64,000 bases of DNA from Streptomyces sp. SID8374. GTDB lineage: Bacteria; Actinomycetota; Actinomycetes; Streptomycetales; Streptomycetaceae. Position 1 is the stretch's first letter; each line of letters starts with the position of its first letter. The translations under genes were made by a program, and so were the position numbers. Shown here in pieces: positions 15,506-22,451 of this stretch. The DNA is taken from positions 4,464,001 through 4,528,000 of the forward strand of contig NZ_WWGH01000001.1 of the NCBI RefSeq assembly GCF_009865135.1, read 5' to 3'. The notes below the pieces were generated by a model. That model ran no database searches, was not told the DNA's origin, and saw only the letters and a program-made list of their open reading frames with translations.

Positions 15506-16624
15506 CTACAGCTTCTCGATCACGTAGTCGATGCACGCCGTCAGCGCCTGCACGTCCGCCGGGTCGATCGCCGGGAACATCGCCACGCGCAGCTGGTTGC
15601 GGCCCAGCTTGCGGTACGGCTCGGTGTCCACGATGCCGTTGGCGCGCAGCACCTTCGCGACGGCCGCCGCGTCGATCTCGTCCGCGAAGTCGATGGTGCC
15701 GATGACCTGCGAGCGCTTGGCCGGGTCCGTGACGAACGGGGTCGCGTACTTGGACTCGTCGGCCCAGCCGTAGAGGTGGCCCGAGGACGCGGCCGTGCGG
15801 CCCGTCGTGAAGTCCAGGCCGCCCTGGGTGTTCATCCACTTCAGCTGCTCGTTCAGCAGGAAGAGGGTGGCCAGCGCCGGGGTGTTGTACGTCTGGTTCT
15901 TCAGGGAGTTGTCGATCGCCGTCGGGAGCGAGAAGAACTCCGGGATGTGCCGGCCCGAGGCGTGGATCCGGGCGGCGCGCTCCAGGGCGGCCGGGGAGAA
16001 CACGCCGATCCACAGGCCGCCGTCGGAGGCGAAGGACTTCTGCGGGGCGAAGTAGTAGACGTCGGACTCGGTGATGTCGACCGGGAGGCCGCCCGCGCCC
16101 GAGGTGGCGTCCACCAGCACGAGGGAGCCTTCGTCGGCACCCGCGACGCGCTTGACCGGTGCCGCGACGCCCGTGGAGGTCTCGTTGTGGGTGAAGGCGT
16201 AGACGTCGACGCCCGCTTCGGCCTGAGGGTCCGGGTGGGTGCCCGGGTCGGAGGCGATGACGGTGGGGTCGGACAGCCAGGGCGCGAGCTTGGCGGCCTT
16301 GGCGAACTTGGAGGAGAACTCACCGAAGTTCAGGTGCTGGGACTTCGTCTCGATCAGACCGTGCGTCGCGATGTCCCAGAAGGCGGTGGAGCCGCCGTTG
16401 CCGAGGATGACCTCGTACCCCTCGGGGAGGGAGAAGAGGCTGCGTACACCGTCGCGCACTTCGCCGACCAGGTTCTTGACCGGGGCCTGGCGGTGGGACG
16501 TACCGAGGAGAGAGGTGCCGGTGGCGGCCAGCGCGTCGAGCGCCTCCGTCCGCACCTTGGAAGGACCGGCGCCGAAGCGTCCGTCGGCGGGCTTGATGTC
16601 AGCGGGAATCTGGATGTCGGCCAC
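15506..16624 (-). CDS. serC: Phosphoserine aminotransferase
   Basis: A 372-residue PLP enzyme of serine synthesis that converts 3-phosphohydroxypyruvate plus glutamate to phosphoserine. It is the actinobacterial type, opening with IPADIKPADGRFGAGPSKVR. The PLP lysine is in YYFAPQKSFASDGGLW. Substrate-binding GPSKV and HRQAPVKN segments are intact. The GTG at 16624 (VADIQIP) gives the usual family length; a longer frame upstream is not supported. It is followed by a 23-bp hairpin. The P450/conservon operon ends 98 bp upstream on the same strand, so partial read-through is possible. Confidence 0.95.
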   Translation of the reverse strand: MADIQIPADIKPADGRFGAGPSKVRTEALDALAATGTSLLGTSHRQAPVKNLVGEVRDGVRSLFSLPEGYEVILGNGGSTAFWDIATHGLIETKSQHLNFGEFSSKFAKAAKLAPWLSDPTVIASDPGTHPDPQAEAGVDVYAFTHNETSTGVAAPVKRVAGADEGSLVLVDATSGAGGLPVDITESDVYYFAPQKSFASDGGLWIGVFSPAALERAARIHASGRHIPEFFSLPTAIDNSLKNQTYNTPALATLFLLNEQLKWMNTQGGLDFTTGRTAASSGHLYGWADESKYATPFVTDPAKRSQVIGTIDFADEIDAAAVAKVLRANGIVDTEPYRKLGRNQLRVAMFPAIDPADVQALTACIDYVIEKL

Positions 16625-16722
16625 GAGTCGGAGCGTAGTCCCTCGGTGGCACGGCTCGGCAACCGTGTCCGTCCGGTGAGACGCGCACTCCGACCCGTGG
16701 ACGGCCGGGCGCACCTCGAGAA

Positions 16723-17952
16723 CTACGCGTCGTGGCCGAACGGGCAGCCCAGCTCAACCGGCAGCTCGTACAGGTCGTTCTGCGTCACGATCGGCTTGTT
16801 GCGCAGCTCGGAGGCCGGGACCGCCAGCTCCAGCTCCGGGAACCGCTCGTAGAGCGCCGGGAGCGCGATGCCCGCCTCCAGGCGGGACAGGGCGGCGCCC
16901 GGGCAGACGTGCGGGCCGTGGCCGAAGGCGATGTGGCGGTTCGGGGTGCGCGTGGCGTCGAACTCGCCCGCCGTCGGGCCGTACTGCTCCTCGTCCCGGC
17001 CCAGTGCGCCGAACGAGATGATCAGGCCCTCGCCCTTCGGGAGCACCTTGTCGCCCACCTCGATGTCCTCCGTGGCGAAGCGGATCAGGACGTGCGAGGT
17101 CGGGGTGTTCCAGCGCAGCGTCTCCTCGATCACGCCGTCCCACGGGATCTCCCCGTTCAGGACCTGCTTGCGCTGCTCGGGGTGGGTCTGGAGCGCTTCC
17201 ACCACGTTGACGATGAGGCTGATGGTGGTCTCATGTCCGGCGGCGATGATGAGTTGCAGCGTGTTGACGATCTCCTCGTCGGTGAGGTGGTCACCGTTCT
17301 CGGAGGCCGCGATCAGGGCGCTGGTGAGGTCGTCGCCGGGGTTCGTCCGCTTGTCGTTGACGATCTTCGTGAAGAGGGTCCCGAGGTCCGCCATCATCTG
17401 CGGGACCTCCTCCGGCGGCGTCTGCGTCGAGAAGAACTTCTCGAACAGCTCCTTCAGCCGCGGGTGGTCCGCCGCGTCCACGCCCATCAGCTCGCTGATG
17501 ACGTTCATGGGGAGCGGGTAGGCGAACTCCGCCTTCAGGTCCACCGGCTGCCCGGCCGGGAGGGCCGCCAGCTTCTCCAGGCTCGCGTTCGTCAGCGCCT
17601 CGATCCCCGCCCGCAGCCGCTCCACCCGCTTCACCGTGAGCGCCTGCGCCACCAGCGTACGGAGGCGGCGGTGGTCGGCCCCGTCGACCGTCAGCATGGA
17701 GCGGCCCGGGTTGGCCAGGCCGATCAGCGGCCAGTCCATCGGTATCTCGCCGCGCTGCCAGGCGTTCCAGACGTTGATGTCCTTGACCACCCGGCTGTCG
17801 GTGAGCAGCGCGCGGGCCTCCGCGTGGCGGGTGACCGCGTACACGTGTACGCCGCCCGGCAGCTCCACCTCGGCCAGCGGACCGGCCGCCCGCAGCGCGG
17901 CGCTCTCGCCATCGAGGTCTCTGACGAAGGGGTCGAGTGCGATGCGGGTCAT
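16723..17952 (-). CDS. Cytochrome P450 (CYP154-like), conservon-linked
   Basis: A 409-residue soluble bacterial P450 with all canonical motifs. The oxygen-activation I-helix is IIAAGHETT (around 236-243), the ExxR is EETLR (Glu277, Arg280), and the heme loop is FGHGPHVCPG with ligand Cys350. Sequence flavour and position (after a CYP157-like P450 in a conservon) fit the CYP154 family. Its start overlaps the stop of the preceding P450 gene by 4 bp. Substrate unknown. As the last gene of the cvn operon it is expected to be expressed with the GTPase system. Confidence 0.9.
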   Translation of the reverse strand: MTRIALDPFVRDLDGESAALRAAGPLAEVELPGGVHVYAVTRHAEARALLTDSRVVKDINVWNAWQRGEIPMDWPLIGLANPGRSMLTVDGADHRRLRTLVAQALTVKRVERLRAGIEALTNASLEKLAALPAGQPVDLKAEFAYPLPMNVISELMGVDAADHPRLKELFEKFFSTQTPPEEVPQMMADLGTLFTKIVNDKRTNPGDDLTSALIAASENGDHLTDEEIVNTLQLIIAAGHETTISLIVNVVEALQTHPEQRKQVLNGEIPWDGVIEETLRWNTPTSHVLIRFATEDIEVGDKVLPKGEGLIISFGALGRDEEQYGPTAGEFDATRTPNRHIAFGHGPHVCPGAALSRLEAGIALPALYERFPELELAVPASELRNKPIVTQNDLYELPVELGCPFGHDA

Positions 17953-19232
17953 GCGGGGCCTCCGAGGCTTCCGGGTCTGCCCAGGGCGGGCGTGGGCGTG
18001 AAGATCACCGGCAGGTCCGTCAGACCGCGCAGCCACGGCGACGGGCGGCGGGTGAGCTGCTCGGCGGGGACGGCGAGGTCCACGTCCGGCAGCCGGTCCA
18101 GCAGGACCTCGATGCCGGTACGGGCGATGACCTCGGCGGTCTCCTGGGCCGGGAACGGGCAGCGGTGCTCGCCGTGGCCGAAGGAGAGGAAGGCGTTGTT
18201 GCCGCCGGTCAGCGCCGAGCCGTCGGTCCGCACCTGCGGGTCCCCGTTGGCGGCGGCGAGGCCGAGGAGCAGCAGGTCACCGGCGCGGATGTGGCGCCCG
18301 CCGAGGTGGGTGTCGCGGGCGGCCCAGCGGCCGGCGACGTTCTGCGTCGGGGTGTCCTCCCAGAGCACCTCGTTCATCGCCTCGGCGACGCTGTGCCGGC
18401 CGCCCGAGAGCGAGGCGGCGAACCGGTCGTCGGTGAGCATCAGGCGCAGCGAGTTGCCCATCCAGTCGGCGGTCGGCTGGTGCCCGGCCGCCATCATCAC
18501 CATGAGGTCCTGGGCGACCTCCTCGTCGGTGAACCCGCCCGTGTCCGCGATCATCCGGCTGGCGACGTCGTCGCCGGGCTCGGCGTGCTTGTCGGCCAGC
18601 AGCTGGAACATCGAGGCGCCCAGGTGCTGCTGTCCGGCGAGCGCCCGCTCCCGGCCGTCGATCATGTCGTTGATCGCGCCGACCAGGGGGTACGCCTCCT
18701 CGTCGGAGAAGCCGTAGATCCTGGCCAGCACGAGCGCGGGCAGCAGCTTGGCGTACTCCGCGATGATGTCGACCGAGCCCTTGGTGCAGAACCGGTCGAT
18801 CAGCTCGTCCGCGAACTCCTCCGCGTACCGCTTCAGGGAGAACGGGTCGACGCCCTCCAGCGCGTTGCTGATCATCATCGCGCGGACGCTGTGGCGCTCG
18901 CCGACCGTGTAGAGGATCGAGGGCTGCTTGCGCCCGATCATCGGCAGCAGCGGCCAGTCGTCGGGGATGCGCTCCCACTGGTTCCACAGGTCGGAGTCCC
19001 GGCTGAAGAGGACCGGGTCGCCAGTGACCTGGTGCAGCTCGCGGTAGCCGAGGACGAGCCAGGCGGGCACGTCGCCGTCCAGCACGACCGGGGCGACGGC
19101 GCCGTGGTCGCGCCGCATGTCCCGGTAGAGCTGGACGGGGTCGCTCTGGAAGCGGGGCCCGGACAGGGGTACGGACCCGTGGGAGACGGGGCAGCCGGAA
19201 GCGGTGCCGGGCGTTCCGGAGGTGGTGGTCAC
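17949..19232 (-). CDS. Cytochrome P450 lacking the ExxR arginine (CYP157-like)
   Basis: A 427-residue P450. The heme loop FGHGEHRCPF with Cys358 is intact. The normally invariant K-helix ExxR reads EVLW (Glu288-Trp291), so the arginine is replaced by tryptophan. The I-helix AAGHQPT also lacks the usual acidic residue before Thr. Loss of ExxR is known for the CYP157 family of Streptomyces conservons. GTG at 19232 overlaps the stop of cvnD, and the stop overlaps the next P450, so the block is translationally coupled. Whether it turns over substrate or binds a ligand is unknown. Confidence 0.9.
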   Translation of the reverse strand: MTTTSGTPGTASGCPVSHGSVPLSGPRFQSDPVQLYRDMRRDHGAVAPVVLDGDVPAWLVLGYRELHQVTGDPVLFSRDSDLWNQWERIPDDWPLLPMIGRKQPSILYTVGERHSVRAMMISNALEGVDPFSLKRYAEEFADELIDRFCTKGSVDIIAEYAKLLPALVLARIYGFSDEEAYPLVGAINDMIDGRERALAGQQHLGASMFQLLADKHAEPGDDVASRMIADTGGFTDEEVAQDLMVMMAAGHQPTADWMGNSLRLMLTDDRFAASLSGGRHSVAEAMNEVLWEDTPTQNVAGRWAARDTHLGGRHIRAGDLLLLGLAAANGDPQVRTDGSALTGGNNAFLSFGHGEHRCPFPAQETAEVIARTGIEVLLDRLPDVDLAVPAEQLTRRPSPWLRGLTDLPVIFTPTPALGRPGSLGGPA

Positions 19233-19888
19233 GGGGCGGGCTCCGGGGTCGGGGCGGCCGCCGCCAGTGCCGCCTCGGGGACGGGCGTTCCGGAGGCGCG
19301 CAGGCGGGCGGCGGAGAGCGCGGCGAGGTGCTCCACGAGCGTGATGAGCACGTACTTGCTGGAGGACCGGTCCCGGGCGTCGCACTCCACCAGCGGCACG
19401 TCGTCCGCGAGGTCCAGGGCCTCGCGGATCTGCTGCTCGCTGTGGAGCGGGCCGCCGAAGTCGTTGCACGCCACGATGAACGGCGTGCCGTGGTGCTCCA
19501 GGCGGTCGATGGCGTACCAGGAGTCGGCGAGCCGGCGGGTGTCCACCAGGACGACCGCGCCGAGCGTGCCGGAGAACAGCCGGTCCCACAGGAACCAGAA
19601 CCGCTCCTGTCCGGGCGCGCCGAAGAGGTACAGCACCGAGCGTTCGTCGAGGGTGATGCGGCCGAAGTCGAACGCCACGGTGGTGGACGTCTTGGCCTGC
19701 ACGCCGTCGAGGTGGTCGACGGCCTCGCCCGCGCGGGTCATCGTCTCCTCCGTGTTGAGCGGACGGATCTCGCTCACGGATCGGACCATGGTGGTCTTGC
19801 CGACCCCGAAGCCGCCCACGACAACGATCTTGAGTCCGTTGTCTGCGGTGTCGCTCAGGGTGGCGCGGTCAGAGGTTGCGGAGTCCAA
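19229..19888 (-). CDS. cvnD: Conservon GTPase CvnD
   Basis: A 219-residue small Ras-like GTPase. The P-loop is GGFGVGKTT, followed by RSVSEIRPLNTEETMTRAG (switch I region) and DxxG-equivalent FGAPGQERFWFLWDRL. The nucleotide-specificity region is IVACNDFGG with Asn-Asp rather than NKxD. This is the CvnD type of the cvn (conservon) operons, thought to act as a GTPase switch recruited with CvnB and CvnC to the CvnA membrane sensor. The TTG at 19888 (MDSATSD) gives the usual length and overlaps cvnC by 20 bp. The frame is open further upstream to 19936. Confidence 0.92.
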   Translation of the reverse strand: MDSATSDRATLSDTADNGLKIVVVGGFGVGKTTMVRSVSEIRPLNTEETMTRAGEAVDHLDGVQAKTSTTVAFDFGRITLDERSVLYLFGAPGQERFWFLWDRLFSGTLGAVVLVDTRRLADSWYAIDRLEHHGTPFIVACNDFGGPLHSEQQIREALDLADDVPLVECDARDRSSSKYVLITLVEHLAALSAARLRASGTPVPEAALAAAAPTPEPAP

Positions 19889-20240
19889 CGAGCACCTGTT
19901 CCAGGATGTCGGGGTCGGGGAGCCGGTCCGCGACACGGGCGGTACGGGGGTGGCGGGCGCTGATCCGGCCGGTGTCCAGCAGGTCGCACAGCATGATGCG
20001 GACGATGCTGACCGGCAGGTTCAGGTTCGCGGCGATCTCGACGACGGCGGTGGGGCCCTGGCACATCCGCAGGATCGCGGTGTGCTCCGACTGCATGCCG
20101 GGGGCCGGATCGCACTCGGCGACGACGAGGGTCACCAGGTCGAAGGCGGCCGAGTCGGAGCGGCTGCGTCCCCCGGTGAGGGTGTACAGCCGGTCCGGGT
20201 CGTCGTCGCGGCCCGGGCGGGGCCGGGGCGCCGTCGTCAT
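19869..20240 (-). CDS. cvnC: Conservon DUF742 protein CvnC
   Basis: A 123-residue DUF742 protein. It has the family opening RLYTLTGGRSRSD and a winged-helix-like core (SEHTAILRMCQGPTAVVEIA, then LNLPVSIVRIMLCDLLDTG). CvnC proteins occur only with CvnA, B and D and probably form part of the membrane-proximal GTPase complex. It has a 4-bp overlap with cvnB upstream and a 20-bp overlap with cvnD downstream. No DNA target is implied by the fold alone. Confidence 0.92.
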   Translation of the reverse strand: MTTAPRPRPGRDDDPDRLYTLTGGRSRSDSAAFDLVTLVVAECDPAPGMQSEHTAILRMCQGPTAVVEIAANLNLPVSIVRIMLCDLLDTGRISARHPRTARVADRLPDPDILEQVLVGLRNL

Positions 20241-20674
20241 ACGGCCGAGCTCTCGGCCGCCGGAAGGTCGGCGGCGGGGGAGCGCGGCGGGGCGACGAGG
20301 TGTTCGCCGAGCTGTTCGACGAGCTCGCTCATGTTGTGGCCCACCAGACCCACGTCGGAGTCCTCGTCGGCGACGACGGCCAGGTGGGCGCCCGCGCCCG
20401 CCTCGACGATGAACAGCACACCGCCGTAGAACTCGGCCATCGCGGAGCGTACGCCGCCGGTGCCGTCACCGAACTCGATGGACGCGCCGTGCGACAGGCT
20501 CTGGATCCCGGCGGAGATCGCGGCCAGCTGGTCGGCCTGGTCGACCGAGAGCTCGGGCGTGCGGCACAGCTTGAGGCCGTCGCGGGACAGGACGAGGGCG
20601 TGGCGGGTGCCGGGGGTGCGGTCGAGCAGCCCCTCCAGCAGCCAGTTGAGCTTCTCGTCGGTGGTCGCGGTCAT
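20237..20674 (-). CDS. cvnB: Conservon roadblock/LC7 protein CvnB
   Basis: A 145-residue roadblock/LC7 protein (LNWLLEGLLDRTPGTRHALV, then SRDGLKLCRTPELSVDQADQ and MAEFYGGVLFIVEAGAGAHL). Roadblock proteins regulate small GTPases, here presumably CvnD. The C-terminus is Ala/Pro-rich. Start and stop overlap the neighbouring cvn genes by 4 bp each. Confidence 0.92.
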   Translation of the reverse strand: MTATTDEKLNWLLEGLLDRTPGTRHALVLSRDGLKLCRTPELSVDQADQLAAISAGIQSLSHGASIEFGDGTGGVRSAMAEFYGGVLFIVEAGAGAHLAVVADEDSDVGLVGHNMSELVEQLGEHLVAPPRSPAADLPAAESSAV

Positions 20675-22209
20675 CGGGTGTTGCCTTCCGGGTGCGGGGA
20701 GTTGGCACGTACGGCCCGGCTGAAGGTGCTGAAGCGCGCTGCCTGGACCTTCGGGTCGGTGGTACGGGCCCGGGGGGTTTCGGTTCCGCCGGGGGTGGCG
20801 TTGCCGGTACGGGACTCGGCGGCGGCCAGCGTGCGGCCGCGGCGGCGCTTGGGCAGGCCGCTCTCGCCGAACGCGGGTACGGCGCCGGTGGATTCGGACT
20901 CCGACTCCGGCGCCGGCTCCACCGCGGGGGCCGGCGACGACGAGGAGGTGTCGGCGGTGGCGAGGGAGCGGGCCGTGGGCGCGGCGTCGGAGGTGTCCGT
21001 GCCCTCGGCGGAGGCGTGGGACGGCTCCGGCTCGGCGGTCGCGGCAGCGGCCGGGAGCGCGGCGGCCGGGCCGGGGGCCGGAGCGGCCGCCCGCGAGATC
21101 AGGTCCTGCGGCAGCATCATCAGCGCGCCGGTACCGCCGCGCGCCGAGGGCCGGAAGGAGACGGTCAGTCCGTGCTTACGGGCCAGCCGGCCGACGACGG
21201 CGAGACCGAGCCGGGTGCCGGAGAGGTTGGTGAGGTCCTGGTTCTCGGCGGAGACGGCCTTCTCCGCGCGGCGCAGCTGCACCTCGCTCATGACCAGGCC
21301 GCTGTCCTCGACGGTGATGACGATGCCCGCCGGGACCTCCTCCACATAGACGTGCACCTCGGCGGTGGGCGGCGAGAAGTTGGCCGCGTTGTCGAGGAGT
21401 TCGGCGAGCGCGTGCATGACGCCCTCGGCCGCGTGCCCGGCGATCGCGACATCGCTGGTGGAGTGGAGGCGGACGCGCTGGTAGCTGCCGATGCGGCCCA
21501 TCGCGCCGCGCAGGATCGACTCCATGACGATCGGCTTGGCCCAGCGCCGCCCGGAACGCGCCCCGGTCAGTACGGCGATGGAGTCCGCGAGCCGACCCGC
21601 CTGGGCGGTGCGGTGGTCGAGGTGGAGCAGGTCCCCGAGCACGGACTCGTCGGTGTGCCGGTGCTCCATCTCCCGCAGGTCGGCCAGCATGCTGGTGGCC
21701 AGGGCCTGCATGCGCCCGGCCGCGTTGGCGCAGGCCGCGACGGCGGCGGACCGCTCGGTCTCGGCGCGGGTGGCGCGGGCGGTGAGCCGGTCGACGGTGA
21801 CGGAGAGCCGGGACCGCTCGGCGGCGGCCTCCGCGGCGATCCGCTCGTTCTCGGCGCGGGCCTCGGCGGTGACCCGGGCGGTCTCGGCGGAGGCGGCGGC
21901 CTTGATCCTGGCCGTCTCGGCGGTGAAGCGCTGGGCCTCGGCGGCGGAGGCGGAGACCAGGTGCGAGGTCTCGGAGGTGAACCGCTGGTTGTCGGCGGCC
22001 CGCAGGGAGCGCAGGGTGCGCGCGGTCCCCAGGGTGTGGACGGTGACGGCCACGCAGAGGCTCAGCAGCACGGCGGTTGCGCCCGCGCCCCAGGCCAGCG
22101 GGGTCCGTACCGAATCGGGGGCCGCGGCCACGGCCCACAGAGTCAGCGTGCCGGTGACGGCTGCCGAGATCAGCAGGGCGAGTGCGGTGGGCCTGAATGA
22201 GGGGCGCAA
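20671..22209 (-). CDS. cvnA: Conservon sensor-kinase-like protein CvnA
   Basis: A 512-residue membrane protein. Two N-terminal spans (ALALLISAAVTGTLTLWAV and TAVLLSLCVAVTVHTLG) precede a long coiled coil (about residues 70-165, rich in AETARV/AEAQRF heptads). A HATPase_c-like domain follows (LAELLDNAANFSPP N-box, EDSGLVMS, and a G-box near GTRLGLAVVG). There is no convincing phospho-acceptor His, as in other CvnA proteins. The C-terminal ~130 residues are disordered and acidic/Pro-rich. It heads the operon cvnABCD-P450-P450. The TTG at 22209 has GAGGA seven bases upstream. Confidence 0.9.
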   Translation of the reverse strand: MRPSFRPTALALLISAAVTGTLTLWAVAAAPDSVRTPLAWGAGATAVLLSLCVAVTVHTLGTARTLRSLRAADNQRFTSETSHLVSASAAEAQRFTAETARIKAAASAETARVTAEARAENERIAAEAAAERSRLSVTVDRLTARATRAETERSAAVAACANAAGRMQALATSMLADLREMEHRHTDESVLGDLLHLDHRTAQAGRLADSIAVLTGARSGRRWAKPIVMESILRGAMGRIGSYQRVRLHSTSDVAIAGHAAEGVMHALAELLDNAANFSPPTAEVHVYVEEVPAGIVITVEDSGLVMSEVQLRRAEKAVSAENQDLTNLSGTRLGLAVVGRLARKHGLTVSFRPSARGGTGALMMLPQDLISRAAAPAPGPAAALPAAAATAEPEPSHASAEGTDTSDAAPTARSLATADTSSSSPAPAVEPAPESESESTGAVPAFGESGLPKRRRGRTLAAAESRTGNATPGGTETPRARTTDPKVQAARFSTFSRAVRANSPHPEGNTR

Positions 22210-22451
22210 TCGGAGTCCTCGGTGGCGGACGGGGCGGGAGGAGGTGAACCGCGCCGGTCGAATCCGGACAGTTCACCACGGGTACGGGCGATCATGCACA
22301 ACTGGAGCTGATAATTCCTGCTCAAGTCTTGGTCACTATAGGAGACTTGACGGTCTGTTTGGGAAGATCTTGTGGGCTTTTTTGTGCCTCTTGAGGGAAT
22401 TTGTCCGCCCGCATCCCAAGAGTTCATCTGTACCGACGGCATGCTGAAGCC

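Noticed and set aside
16732..20429. 661- and 830-codon plus-strand frames opposite the P450 and cvn genes
   Set aside because: Antisense shadows: Arg/Val/Leu-rich products without motifs, while the minus strand encodes complete families.
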